From Croceibacterium_A sp035555595 (lineage in GTDB: Bacteria > Pseudomonadota > Alphaproteobacteria > Sphingomonadales > Sphingomonadaceae): DNA of 64,000 nucleotides. Location: positions 1 to 64,000 of the forward strand of contig DATMGK010000073.1 in assembly GCA_035555595.1 (NCBI GenBank), read 5' to 3'. Within the stretch, counting starts at the first letter, position 1, and the number at the start of each line of letters is the position of its first letter. This document shows positions 51,835 to 60,393 of this stretch, one piece after another. The position numbers were made by a program, and so were the translations under genes. The notes beneath the pieces are model-generated. The model ran no database searches, was not told the DNA's origin, and worked only from the letters and a program-made list of their open reading frames with translations.

Positions 51835-52588
51835 TCGCCTGACCTTCCGCGGGATAAAGCGCTTCCACGAAGTATAACCCGTCCGCCGGGGCATTCAGCC
51901 CCAGCGCCGCGCGCTCCTTCGCGGCCAACGCTTCCGCCACCTGTTCCTCGCGCCATTGGCCAAGGCCCACCAGGGCCAGCGTGCCGACCATCGACCGCAC
52001 CTGATGATGCAGGAAACTGCGTGCCTCAGCCCTTATCAGCAGTTCGTCGCCATCTCGCCGCACGTCCAGCAGGTCCAGCGTCTTGACCGGGTCATTCGCC
52101 TGACAATGGGCGGAACGGAACGTGGTGAAATCATGCCGCCCCACCAGCGCCTGCGCGGCGCGATGCATGGCGTCGGCATCCAGCGGGCGGGTGACGTGCC
52201 ATACCTGACCCCGCTCCAGCGTCAGCGGGGCGCGGCGGTTGCGGATGCGATAGAGATAACGGCGGCCAACGCACGAAAACCGCGCATGCCAGTCGTCCGG
52301 CTTCACCGCGCAGGCCAGAACCGCAATCGGATCAGGCCGCAGGCGCGCGTTCAACGCTTCCATCAGGCGGAAAGGTTCGATCGCCTTGGCTATGTCCACA
52401 TGGCTGACCATGCCCAGCGCGTGAACGCCGCTATCCGTGCGCCCCGCGCTGTGCATCGTCACCGTCTCGCCGGTCACTTCAAACACCGCGCGCTCAACCG
52501 ATTCCTGCACGGAAGGGCCATGGTCCTGCCGTTGCAGGCCCATGAACGGCCCGCCGTCGAATTCCAGCGTAATGGCAAAGCGCGTCAT
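51821..52588 (-). CDS. truA: tRNA pseudouridine synthase A
   Basis: Isomerises uridines 38-40 in the anticodon stem of tRNAs. The 255-residue product has the catalytic Asp52 in GRTDSGVHALG, the upstream YDG-equivalent LEFDGGPFMGLQRQ, and the C-terminal RAEARSFLHHQVRSMVGTLA block. It is read from the same strand as fmt, seven bases after the fmt stop, so the two form an operon. The 3' end overlaps the PBP gene on the other strand by 14 bases. Confidence 0.96.
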   Translation of the reverse strand: MTRFAITLEFDGGPFMGLQRQDHGPSVQESVERAVFEVTGETVTMHSAGRTDSGVHALGMVSHVDIAKAIEPFRLMEALNARLRPDPIAVLACAVKPDDWHARFSCVGRRYLYRIRNRRAPLTLERGQVWHVTRPLDADAMHRAAQALVGRHDFTTFRSAHCQANDPVKTLDLLDVRRDGDELLIRAEARSFLHHQVRSMVGTLALVGLGQWREEQVAEALAAKERAALGLNAPADGLYFVEALYPAEGQATKEA

Positions 52589-52595
52589 CGACTGA

Positions 52596-53501
52596 TCACC
52601 GCAACACCGTCCCCACCGGCACCGCCTTGCCGCGCAGGAACTCCTCCGCGCTCATCGCCGGTTTTCCGGCGCGTTGCAGGATCGCCGGGCGCAGCGCGGC
52701 ATCGCCGCAGGCCAGCGTGAACTGTTCGTCCAGCACCGTGCCCGGCGCGCCGTTCACGCCGATCACATGCGCGCGCAGCAGCTTGATACGCTCTCCATCC
52801 AGGTCGAACCACGATCCGGGGAAGGGCGCGAAGGCGCGCACTTCGCGCTCGATCAGTTCGGCGGATTTCGTCCAGTTCACGCGGGTTTCCGCCTTGTCGA
52901 TCTTCGCCGCATAAGTCGCGCCCAGCGCGGGCTGCGGTTCGGCTTTCAACTGGTCGATCTGCCCCAGCGTATCGACCATCAGCCGCGCACCGATCTCCGC
53001 CAGCTCTGCATGAAGCTCGCCGCTGGTCTTGTCCTCCACGGGCACGCGCGCGGTGGCCAGCATGGGGCCGGTGTCCAGCCCGCGCGCCATCTGCATGATC
53101 GTCACGCCCGTCATCTGGTCGCCGGAAAGAATCGCCCGCTGGATCGGCGCCGCCCCGCGCCAGCGCGGCAGCAGGCTGGCGTGGACGTTCAGGCATCCGT
53201 GCTTCGGCCCGTCGAGCACCGGCTGCGGCAACATCAGGCCATAGGCGGCGACCACCGCCACGTCAGCCTCCAGCGACAGGAAATCGGCCTGCGCTTCCAC
53301 GTCGCGCAGAGTCGCCGGATGCCTCACCTCGATCCCCAGCGCTTCGGCCGCGCGATGCACGGGGGTGGGCTGCAATTGCTTGCCGCGCCCGGCGGGGCGG
53401 GGCGGCTGGGTATAGACCGCCGGTATCTCGTGCCCGGCTTCGTGCAGGGCATTCAATGTGGGGACGGCGAAATCAGGCGTGCCCATGAAGATGATACGCA
53501 T
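52596..53501 (-). CDS. fmt: Methionyl-tRNA formyltransferase
   Basis: Formylates initiator Met-tRNA using 10-formyl-THF. The 301-residue product has MRIIFMGTPDFAVPTLNAL, then NVHASLLPRWRGAAPIQRAI with the catalytic Asn/His pair, and TGVTIMQMARGLDTGPML. The C-terminal tRNA-binding domain ends PVGTVLR. The start lies 45 bases from the divergent recR, and the def gene, frequently fmt's partner, is nearby at 54438 rather than adjacent. fhs further right makes the formyl donor's precursor. Confidence 0.97.
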   Translation of the reverse strand: MRIIFMGTPDFAVPTLNALHEAGHEIPAVYTQPPRPAGRGKQLQPTPVHRAAEALGIEVRHPATLRDVEAQADFLSLEADVAVVAAYGLMLPQPVLDGPKHGCLNVHASLLPRWRGAAPIQRAILSGDQMTGVTIMQMARGLDTGPMLATARVPVEDKTSGELHAELAEIGARLMVDTLGQIDQLKAEPQPALGATYAAKIDKAETRVNWTKSAELIEREVRAFAPFPGSWFDLDGERIKLLRAHVIGVNGAPGTVLDEQFTLACGDAALRPAILQRAGKPAMSAEEFLRGKAVPVGTVLR

Positions 53502-53545
53502 AGGCTCCCTTCCTCTTCGCCCGGCTTGGCCCTATCTCCCGCACC

Positions 53546-54142
53546 ATGGCATCGCAAGAGATCGAGGCGCTGGCAGGCGCGCTGTCCCGGTTGCCGGGGC
53601 TTGGGCCGCGTTCCGCCCGGCGCGCGGTCCTGTGGCTGGTGAAACGGCGAGAGACTGCGCTGGTGCAATTGCTGGACGCGCTGGCATCGGTGCGCGAAAC
53701 GCTGGTCGAATGCCAGGTCTGCGGCAACGTCGACACCCGCAATCCCTGCGCCATCTGTGCCGATTCCCGCCGCGACGCGCGCAGCCTTTGCGTGGTGGAG
53801 GACGTGGCCGATCTCTGGGCGCTGGACCGGGCGAAGCTGTTCACCGGCCATTATCACGTCCTCGGCGGGCGGCTTTCCGCGCTTGACGGCGTGCGGCCGG
53901 AAGACCTCTCGATCGGCAAGCTGATGGACCGTGTGGCCGCCGGGGGCGTGGATGAAGTCGTGCTGGCGATGAACGCCACGCTCGAAGGGCAGACCACCGC
54001 CCACTACATCGCCGAACGGCTGGAGGGCTTCCCGGTGCGGATTACCCAGCTTGCCCACGGCCTGCCGGTCGGCGGCGAACTCGACTATCTCGACGAAGGA
54101 ACGCTGGCGCAGGCGTTAAGGGCGCGGCGGCCCGTGGCGTGA
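53546..54142 (+). CDS. recR: Recombination protein RecR
   Basis: Acts with RecF and RecO to load RecA on gapped DNA. The 198-residue product has the N-terminal helix-hairpin-helix LSRLPGLGPRSARRAVLWL, a zinc finger with Cys56, Cys59, Cys68 and Cys71 (ECQVCGN...PCAICAD), and a Toprim domain with VVEDVADLWAL and ATLEGQTTAHYI. The length is canonical. It overlaps the start of the next small membrane-protein gene by four bases at GTGATG. Confidence 0.96.
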   Translation: MASQEIEALAGALSRLPGLGPRSARRAVLWLVKRRETALVQLLDALASVRETLVECQVCGNVDTRNPCAICADSRRDARSLCVVEDVADLWALDRAKLFTGHYHVLGGRLSALDGVRPEDLSIGKLMDRVAAGGVDEVVLAMNATLEGQTTAHYIAERLEGFPVRITQLAHGLPVGGELDYLDEGTLAQALRARRPVA

Positions 54143-54390
54143 TGCGCGGCTGGAACGCGGCTGGCTGGATTATCGGCGGCTGGTTCTTCGCGCTGCTCGC
54201 CTCCGCCCTGCCGGTGCTGTGGGTTCTGGCAGGCCGGGTAGGGCGCAACCATTTGGGCCAGTTCATCGATCCCGCAACGGGCCGGTGGACGGCGCAGGTC
54301 TATTGGCAGTTCTTCCAGTGGTGGCTGCCCATCGCCGTTCCCGTCAGCCTGCTGGCGCTGGCCTGCATGTTTCTAAACCGCCCGCGATAA
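54139..54390 (+). CDS. Small two-helix membrane protein
   Basis: Function unknown. About 83 residues with two hydrophobic helices (AAGWIIGGWFFALLASALPV and WWLPIAVPVSLLALACMFL) and short charged ends. The start is GTG 54139 or ATG 54142, both overlapping the recR stop, so translation is coupled to recR. A role in recombination is not implied; such small genes often ride with a neighbour. Confidence 0.68.
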   Translation: MMRGWNAAGWIIGGWFFALLASALPVLWVLAGRVGRNHLGQFIDPATGRWTAQVYWQFFQWWLPIAVPVSLLALACMFLNRPR

Positions 54391-54437
54391 GCGGCGTTCA
54401 CTTGTCGCCGCGCGCCAATGCGCTTATCTTCTCAGGC

Positions 54438-55004
54438 ATGGCCATTCGCGAAATCATTGAAGTGCCGGATCCCCGGCTGAAAACCGTGTCCACCCCGGTC
54501 GAGACTTTCGACGCGGAGCTGAAGACGCTCGTCGCCGATATGTTTGAGACGATGTATGCCGCCCACGGCATCGGCCTCGCCGCGATTCAGATCGGCGTGC
54601 CGCTGCGCGTGCTGGTGATCGATCTCCAGCCGGAAGACCCTGATGCAGAGCCGGAGCCCTGCAATCATGACGGGCACCATCACCACCATCAGCCCACGCT
54701 CAAGGAACCGCGGATTTTCATCAATCCCGAAATCCTCGATCCGGCGCAGGAATTGGGCACCTATCAGGAAGGCTGCCTCTCGGTTCCGGATATCTATGCC
54801 GATGTCGACCGGCCGAAAACCTGCCGCGTGCGCTGGCAGGATCTGGACGGCAACACGCACGAGGAAGAGATGGATGGCCTCATGGCCACCTGCATCCAGC
54901 ACGAGATGGACCATCTCGAAGGCGTGCTGTTCATCGACCATCTCAGTCGGTTGAAGCGGCAGATGGCGCTCAAGAAACTCGACAAGCTGCGCAAGGCTGC
55001 CTGA
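54438..55004 (+). CDS. def: Peptide deformylase with histidine-rich insertion
   Basis: Removes the N-formyl group from new proteins. The 188-residue product has all three metal-site motifs: GIGLAAIQ (44-51), EGCLSVP (111-117, ligand Cys113) and HEMDHLEG (155-162, two His ligands and catalytic Glu). Between strands, residues about 67-88 form an acidic and His-rich loop containing CNHDGHHHHHQP, which is absent from typical deformylases. The start MAIREIIEVPDPRL fits the family; upstream frame is discarded. A GTG-started lipoprotein gene follows two bases after the stop. Confidence 0.95.
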   Translation: MAIREIIEVPDPRLKTVSTPVETFDAELKTLVADMFETMYAAHGIGLAAIQIGVPLRVLVIDLQPEDPDAEPEPCNHDGHHHHHQPTLKEPRIFINPEILDPAQELGTYQEGCLSVPDIYADVDRPKTCRVRWQDLDGNTHEEEMDGLMATCIQHEMDHLEGVLFIDHLSRLKRQMALKKLDKLRKAA

Positions 55005-55006
55005 GG

Positions 55007-55483
55007 GTGAAGGCGGCCTGGAGGGGGATCGCTTTCGCCGCGGCTTCGGCGCTGTTGCTCACCGCATGCACCGTAAAGACGGAGGGGGAGGCGCAGGCCG
55101 TGGCTGACAGCCAGCTTGAAGCGAACAAGAAGCTCGTGCTCGATATGTGGCACGAGGTGATCGACGGCAGGAACATCGACGCCGCGCGCAAATACATGTC
55201 GGCGGATTACAAACAGAACAGCCCCAGCGCACCCGATGGGGTGGAGGCGCTGATCGCCTTCCTCCACACCGAATTCCCGGATTCGCAACCGCTTGAACCG
55301 GGCACCCATCCGCTGACGAAGTTCGAATTCGTCATGGCGGAAGGCGATCTGGTGCAACTGATGTTCCAGCGCGAAATCCCCGATCCGCACCGCTTTGGCC
55401 AGACGATCAAGGTCTGGTGGTACGACACCTACCGCGTCCGCGACGGCAAGATCGTGGAACACTGGGATTCGGCGATGGAGTAG
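55007..55483 (+). CDS. NTF2/SnoaL-like lipoprotein
   Basis: A 158-residue exported protein of unknown role. It has a GTG start, a lipoprotein leader with lipobox LTAC (GIAFAAASALLLTAC), and an NTF2-like cone: NKKLVLDMWHEVIDGRNIDA, the YMSADYKQNSPSAPDGVEAL segment and VWWYDTYRVRDGKIVEHWDS. SnoaL-like proteins of this layout are often small-molecule hydrolases or isomerases or only binding proteins. It lies two bases from def and is probably co-transcribed with it. Confidence 0.87.
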   Translation: MKAAWRGIAFAAASALLLTACTVKTEGEAQAVADSQLEANKKLVLDMWHEVIDGRNIDAARKYMSADYKQNSPSAPDGVEALIAFLHTEFPDSQPLEPGTHPLTKFEFVMAEGDLVQLMFQREIPDPHRFGQTIKVWWYDTYRVRDGKIVEHWDSAME

Positions 55484-55561
55484 GGGATGCGGCGAAACCC
55501 GCTGTGTTGAAGGGGAGAGTGTGGTGAAGGCTAAATCAGGCAAAGCGGTCGAGTAGCGATC

Positions 55562-55894
55562 TTGCTGGCCGACCTGCCCCCGGTGGTGATTACCGCGCCC
55601 CTCGCAGAGGAGCCGGCCACGGTGCGAGGAGAGGTCTACGGCCCCGTTGATGAAGAGACGGTGCCGCGAGATAAAGGTGGCGCACAGGAATGCCCCGAGG
55701 CAAAGCCCGATGAGATTGTCGTCTGCACTGCGGTGGACAATGAAAAATACCGCGTCCGGCAAACCGCTCCACCACAAAAGACTGCCTCTCAGGAAATCGG
55801 AGAGGCGCTCAATATGAAGATTGGCAACCTTGAGGTTGGCTCCATCGATAAGGGCGATGGAACCCGCTTTCTTGGCTTACGCATTAAGTTTTGA
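55562..55894 (+). CDS. Hypothetical protein, possibly lacking its leader
   Basis: Function unknown. The 110-residue frame starts at TTG 55562. It contains CPEAKPDEIVVCTAVDNEKY, a segment I recall from many short exported sphingomonad proteins, followed by a Gln/Lys-rich stretch and LEVGSIDKGDGTRFLGLRI at the end. The N-terminus LADLPPVVITAPLAEEP looks like the region just after a signal peptide, but no leader precedes it in frame: a stop lies at 55532. Either the leader has been lost by mutation or the gene is a remnant. It ends shortly before a strong terminator. Confidence 0.5.
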   Translation: MLADLPPVVITAPLAEEPATVRGEVYGPVDEETVPRDKGGAQECPEAKPDEIVVCTAVDNEKYRVRQTAPPQKTASQEIGEALNMKIGNLEVGSIDKGDGTRFLGLRIKF

Positions 55895-55930
55895 TGGCGT
55901 CCTTGTAATTCATATAATCGCCAAACGGAA

Positions 55931-55963
55931 AAGGGCCGCTCCGAAGAGCGGCCCTTTTTGTTT
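55931..55963. terminator. Strong bidirectional terminator
   Basis: AAGGGCCGCTC (55931-55941) and GAGCGGCCCTT (55946-55956) form an 11-base perfect stem closed by CGAA, followed by TTTGTTT. On the minus strand the stem is followed by TTTTCC. It separates the convergent small gene at 55562 and fhs. Confidence 0.9.
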
Positions 55964-55980
55964 AGACTGTCAGCCAGTTC

Positions 55981-57648
55981 TCAGAACAGGCCTTCGATCT
56001 GTCCGTTTTCGAGGCGGATGAATTCCGCGCTCGGTACCTTGGGCAGGCCGGGCATGGTCATGATGTCGCCGCAGATGGCCACGATGAACCCGGCGCCCGC
56101 CGCCAGCCGCACTTCGCGAACCGGCACGGTGTGGTGCACCGGGGCGCCCAGCTTGGTCGGGTCGGTGGTGAAGCTGTACTGAGTTTTCGCCATGCAGATC
56201 GGCAGGTTGCCGAACCCGGCGTCTTCCCATGCCTTCAGCTGGTTGCGGACCGACTGGTCGGCGATCGCTTCGTCAGCGCGATAGATGCGGGTGGCGATCG
56301 TGTTGATCTTTTCCCACAGCGGCATTTCAGCGGGGTAGAGCGGGGAGAACTGGGCAGCGCCGCTTTCCACGATTTCCACGACCTTCTTGGCCAGTTCCTC
56401 GGTCCCGGCGCTGCCGTTGGCCCAGTGGGTGCAGACGATGGCTTCGGTGCCCACTTCGGCCACCGCATCCTTGATCACCTGCAACTCGGCTTCGGTGTCG
56501 CTGATGAAGAAGTTGATGGCGACCACGGCCGGCACGCCGAACTGGCGCACGTTTTCGATGTGGCGCAGCAGATTGACGACACCGGCCTTCACCGCGTCGA
56601 CATTTTCCTTGCCCAGATCGGCCTTGGCCACGCCGCCGTTCATCTTCAGCGCGCGCACCGTGGCGACGATCACCGTGGCAGACGGCTTCAGGCCCGCCTT
56701 GCGGCACTTGATGTCGAAGAACTTCTCGGCACCCAGATCGGCGCCGAAACCGGCTTCGGTCACGACATAGTCGGCCAGCTTCAGCGCGGTCTTGGTCGCG
56801 GTCACGGAGTTACAGCCGTGGGCGATGTTGGCGAACGGACCACCGTGGATGAACGCCGGGTTGTTCTCCAGCGTCTGCACCAGGTTCGGCTGGATCGCGT
56901 CCTTCAGCAGCACGGCCATCGCGCCGTGGGCCTTGATGTCGCGAGCGCGCACTGCGCTCTTGTCACGGCGATAACCGATGATGATGTTGCCGATCGATTC
57001 CTCAAGGTCTTCGATCGAGGTCGCGAGGCACAGGATCGCCATGATTTCGGAAGCGACCGTGATGTCGAACCCGGCTTCACGCGGATAGCCGTTGGCCACG
57101 CCGCCCAGCGAGCTGACGATCTGGCGCAGCGCGCGATCGTTCATGTCCAGAACGCGGCGCCAGGTGATGCGGCGGGTGTCGAAACCCTGCTCGTTGCCCC
57201 AGTAGATGTGGTTGTCGATCATCGCGCTTAGCAGGTTGTGCGCGCTGGTGATCGCGTGGAAGTCACCCGTGAAGTGGAGGTTGATGTCCTCCATCGGCAC
57301 GACCTGGGCGTAACCGCCGCCAGCGGCGCCACCCTTCATGCCGAACGACGGGCCGAGCGACGGCTCACGCAGGCAGACGGCGGCGTTCTTGCCGATGCGG
57401 TTCAGGCCGTCGGTCAGGCCGACAGACGTGGTGGTCTTGCCTTCGCCGGCGGGGGTGGGGTTGATGGCGGTGACCAGCACCAGCTTACCGTCGGGGCGAT
57501 CCTTCTGCTGGTTGATCCAGCTCATCGCGATCTTGGCCTTGGTGCGGCCATAGGGTTCAAGCGATTCTTCCGGGATGCCCAGGCGGGCGCCGATCTCTCC
57601 GATCGGCTTCATCTTGGCTGCGCGGGCGATCTCGATATCGGTGGCCAT
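55981..57648 (-). CDS. fhs: Formate-tetrahydrofolate ligase
   Basis: ATP-dependent formation of 10-formyl-THF from formate. The 555-residue product starts MATDIEIARAAKMKPIGEIG and has the P-loop TPAGEGKTT at 65-73, LREPSLGPSFGMKGGAAGGG, DMNDRALRQIVSSLGG, and the later TVRALKMNGGVAKADLG. AGAGGA precedes the ATG; a 15-codon longer frame is discarded. It supplies one-carbon units for purine synthesis and for Fmt, whose gene lies 3 kb away. It is divergent from rmuC. Confidence 0.96.
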   Translation of the reverse strand: MATDIEIARAAKMKPIGEIGARLGIPEESLEPYGRTKAKIAMSWINQQKDRPDGKLVLVTAINPTPAGEGKTTTSVGLTDGLNRIGKNAAVCLREPSLGPSFGMKGGAAGGGYAQVVPMEDINLHFTGDFHAITSAHNLLSAMIDNHIYWGNEQGFDTRRITWRRVLDMNDRALRQIVSSLGGVANGYPREAGFDITVASEIMAILCLATSIEDLEESIGNIIIGYRRDKSAVRARDIKAHGAMAVLLKDAIQPNLVQTLENNPAFIHGGPFANIAHGCNSVTATKTALKLADYVVTEAGFGADLGAEKFFDIKCRKAGLKPSATVIVATVRALKMNGGVAKADLGKENVDAVKAGVVNLLRHIENVRQFGVPAVVAINFFISDTEAELQVIKDAVAEVGTEAIVCTHWANGSAGTEELAKKVVEIVESGAAQFSPLYPAEMPLWEKINTIATRIYRADEAIADQSVRNQLKAWEDAGFGNLPICMAKTQYSFTTDPTKLGAPVHHTVPVREVRLAAGAGFIVAICGDIMTMPGLPKVPSAEFIRLENGQIEGLF

Positions 57649-57874
57649 GGATGTCCTCTTCCGGTTGGGGGCGGTGGTGGTGCCGCTTTTCACAATCCTG
57701 AAAACTTCGCAATCACGAAATTCGCTTACGCCATACAGCGCTTAGGGCGCGATGCTCAAGCCCGTTCTTGCGCGAAAGCGGATGCGGGCGTTGGATAGTT
57801 TCCGGCTGGCGCTTGTGAAGCGGGGGCGGAGCGGATAAGTTCGCGCTTCGTTCCATTTTGGTCCGGAGTATTGC

Positions 57875-59239
57875 GTGGAACCGTTCGCCATCATTCTTGT
57901 GCTGTTCGCGTTGGTGATCGGCGCCGCGCTCGGCTGGTTCGCGGGTTCGCGCCCGATAGCCGACTGGAAAGCGCGGCATGACGACCGCGATGGCGCGGCG
58001 AAGGATAATGAGGCTCAGTTCAAACGCGCCGCCGCTGAACTCGGCCAGGCGCAGATAGAGATCGCGACGCTCAGGGCGAATGCTGAGAACTTCGACAAGC
58101 AGATCGCCCAGCTTAATCAGGCGCGGGAAGATCTGGTCGCTCAGTTCAAGGCTGCTGGCGGAGAGGTGCTGTCGAGAGCGCAGGAGGAATTCCTCAAGCG
58201 GGCGGAGGAGAAGTTCGGCCACTCGGAAAAATCCAACAAGCAGGCCGTGGCCGCTTTGCTGGAGCCGGTGAACCAGCGCCTGCAACGCTATGAGAATCAG
58301 GTTGAGGCGCTGGAAAAGCGGCGCATCGACGCCTTCGGTCAGTTGACCGGTTTGATAGAGAGTATGCGCACGGGGCAGGAGGAAGTTCGGCGCGAGGCGC
58401 AACGTCTCGGCAACTCGCTGACCAATGCCCCAAAGGCTCGCGGCCGCTGGGGCGAACGCGCGCTCCAGAATGTACTGGAACAGTGCGGCCTGTCCGAACA
58501 CACCGATTTCATCACCGAACACTCGGTGGATACGGATGAAGGGCGCAAGCGGCCCGACGCGATCGTCCGCATCCCCGGCAACAAGCAACTGGTCATCGAC
58601 GCCAAGGTATCTCTCAACGCCTATCAGGCCGCGTTTGAGGCTGACGACGATGGCGAACGCTCGCGCCATCTCGATCTGCACGCCAAATCGATGCGCAACC
58701 ATGTGCAGACGCTGGGCGCGAAGTCCTATCAGTCGCAGTTCGAAGATGCCCCGGATTATGTCGTGATGTTCGTGCCGGGCGAACACTTTGTCGCCGCCGC
58801 GCTGGAACATGATCCGGAGCTGTGGGACTTCGCGTTTCGTAACAAGGTCTTGCTGGCCACCCCGACCAATCTGGTCGCGATTGCCCGTACCGTGGCGCAG
58901 GTCTGGCGGCAGGATGGGCTGGCGCGCGAAGCGCAGGAGATCGGGCGGATGGGCGGCGAACTTTACGATCGCCTTGCCGTTGCGGCGGATCATCTCAAGG
59001 GCATGGGCGCGGGGCTCGATCGCGCGGTTCGCAAGTATAACGACTTCGTCGGCAGCTTCGAACGCAACGTTCTTTCTTCCGGCAAGCGCCTGCGCGAAAA
59101 ACACATAGAGATCGGCAAGCGCGAAATAGAGGACGTGCCTGTCATCGAAAGCGCGCCCCGTTATGGCGCGGCAGAGGGAGAACCTGCTGCACGTCTGGTT
59201 GACACCGGCGGGGGCGAGGGGGCACGAAGCGCCGGATGA
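57875..59239 (+). CDS. rmuC: DNA recombination protein RmuC
   Basis: Predicted membrane-anchored nuclease-like protein that limits inverted-repeat-associated DNA rearrangements in E. coli. The 454-residue product has a GTG start, an N-terminal helix (AIILVLFALVIGAALGWFAG), a long coiled coil through about residue 180, and the RmuC core with KARGRWGERALQNVLEQCGL. PDAIVRIPGNKQLVIDAKVS and DYVVMFVPGEHFVAAALEHD follow, the usual PD-(D/E)XK-type fold. The stop overlaps the start of the next gene by four bases. Confidence 0.94.
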   Translation: MEPFAIILVLFALVIGAALGWFAGSRPIADWKARHDDRDGAAKDNEAQFKRAAAELGQAQIEIATLRANAENFDKQIAQLNQAREDLVAQFKAAGGEVLSRAQEEFLKRAEEKFGHSEKSNKQAVAALLEPVNQRLQRYENQVEALEKRRIDAFGQLTGLIESMRTGQEEVRREAQRLGNSLTNAPKARGRWGERALQNVLEQCGLSEHTDFITEHSVDTDEGRKRPDAIVRIPGNKQLVIDAKVSLNAYQAAFEADDDGERSRHLDLHAKSMRNHVQTLGAKSYQSQFEDAPDYVVMFVPGEHFVAAALEHDPELWDFAFRNKVLLATPTNLVAIARTVAQVWRQDGLAREAQEIGRMGGELYDRLAVAADHLKGMGAGLDRAVRKYNDFVGSFERNVLSSGKRLREKHIEIGKREIEDVPVIESAPRYGAAEGEPAARLVDTGGGEGARSAG

Positions 59240-59934
59240 AACCGACCGCCTCCGCCCTGTTCCTGCTGCTCGCGTGTTCCGCGTGCAGCCAGCAGGATGC
59301 TCCGGCGGAGGAACTGGCGGAAACCGCGGAGCAGATTGTCATGCCAACGCCCACGCCGCTGGCTGCCGGCCCTCTCGCTCCGCGCGATACTTGTGCCACG
59401 GTGGCAGGCGCGGATGATTTCCGGGCTCAACTGGCAGATGCGGTGAAGCGGCGCGATGCAGATGCTTTCGCCGCTCTCGCCGCGCAGGACATCAAGCTCG
59501 ATTTCGGCGGCGGCGCCAGCAGCGCGGAACTGCGTAAGCGGCTGGAAGACAAGTCATGGGATTTGTGGAACGAGCTTGACGAGTTGATGGCTCTGGGTTG
59601 CTCGGCCAATGCTCAGGGCGGGATCACGATTCCGTGGTTTTTCGATCAGGACCTTGGCCGGATCAACCCCGTTTCCGGCTGGCTGGTCACTGGAGAGCGG
59701 GTTCCGGTGCTGTCCGCGCCCGATCCCGACAGCGCAGAAGTTGCCACTATTTCGTGGAGCGTGGTGGAACTCACTGCTCTCGATCCGGAGCGCGATTATC
59801 AGCAGGTGCAACTGTCGGACAAGCAGCAGGGCTTCATCGCCACCGACAAGCTGCGCAGCGTGATCGATTACCGCCTCATCGCGTCCAGCCGTAACGGCCG
59901 CTGGCGCATCACCAGCTTCGTTGCGGGCGACTGA
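59236..59934 (+). CDS. Hypothetical SH3-like lipoprotein
   Basis: Function unknown. The 232-residue product has a lipoprotein leader (MKPTASALFLLLACSACSQQ, lipobox-like LACSAC). An alpha/beta region with DDFRAQLADAVKRRDADAFA and a C-terminal part resembling bacterial SH3 domains (GERVPVLSAPDPDSAEVATI, YQQVQLSDKQQGFIATDKLR) follow. It overlaps the rmuC stop by four bases (ATGA), which implies coupling rather than shared function. SH3-like lipoproteins of this sort often sit near the cell wall. Confidence 0.75.
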   Translation: MKPTASALFLLLACSACSQQDAPAEELAETAEQIVMPTPTPLAAGPLAPRDTCATVAGADDFRAQLADAVKRRDADAFAALAAQDIKLDFGGGASSAELRKRLEDKSWDLWNELDELMALGCSANAQGGITIPWFFDQDLGRINPVSGWLVTGERVPVLSAPDPDSAEVATISWSVVELTALDPERDYQQVQLSDKQQGFIATDKLRSVIDYRLIASSRNGRWRITSFVAGD

Positions 59935-59943
59935 CGCGTCGGG

Positions 59944-60336
59944 TTAGTTACGCGCAAGCACCGCCGAATGCTCAGCCGATTTCAGCGTCAGCACATTACC
60001 TGACAGCTCCACGGTGGGGTTGGCTGAAAGCAGCGCGTTGACCGCGGCTTCCTGCTCCATCTTCCCTTCGCAGAACATGCGGGTGGAAATCATCGGCCCT
60101 TCCAGCACCAGCCGATTGCCATCCAGATGCCAGTGCCCGTTCATGCCGTTGCATCCGGCATTGGCGCTCAGCCGTTCGGCAAATTCCAGTTTCGTTTCGG
60201 GCGCAACGGGCGCCGCGCCGTCAATCGTGGTGAAGCGCCAGTTCGTCCCCGTCAGCGAGGGTGCGTCAGCGGCAGGCGTCATGCACGCGGCCACGGCCAA
60301 AGGGAGGAGGGCAGGCGCAAGAAACTTGATGGCCAT
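59944..60336 (-). CDS. META domain lipoprotein (HslJ-like)
   Basis: A 130-residue outer-membrane-type lipoprotein of unknown role. It has a leader with lipobox VAAC (LAPALLPLAVAAC), then the META domain: LTGTNWRFTTIDGAAPVAPE, LSANAGCNGMNGHWHLDGNR, and PMISTRMFCEGKMEQEAAVN. The two Cys in the GCNGM and MFCEG motifs are typical of the family. The paralogue HslJ in E. coli is linked to novobiocin resistance. It is convergent with the SH3-like gene. Confidence 0.9.
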   Translation of the reverse strand: MAIKFLAPALLPLAVAACMTPAADAPSLTGTNWRFTTIDGAAPVAPETKLEFAERLSANAGCNGMNGHWHLDGNRLVLEGPMISTRMFCEGKMEQEAAVNALLSANPTVELSGNVLTLKSAEHSAVLARN

Positions 60337-60393
60337 CGTCGATCCTTCAGAAACACTGAAACTGAAACGGTCTCCCTTGTCGGCCGTTCCGCA

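Noticed and set aside
56131..57231. Plus-strand open frame opposite fhs
   Set aside because: Antisense shadow of fhs, rich in His/Asp/Gly as expected from reverse reading of G+C-rich codons.
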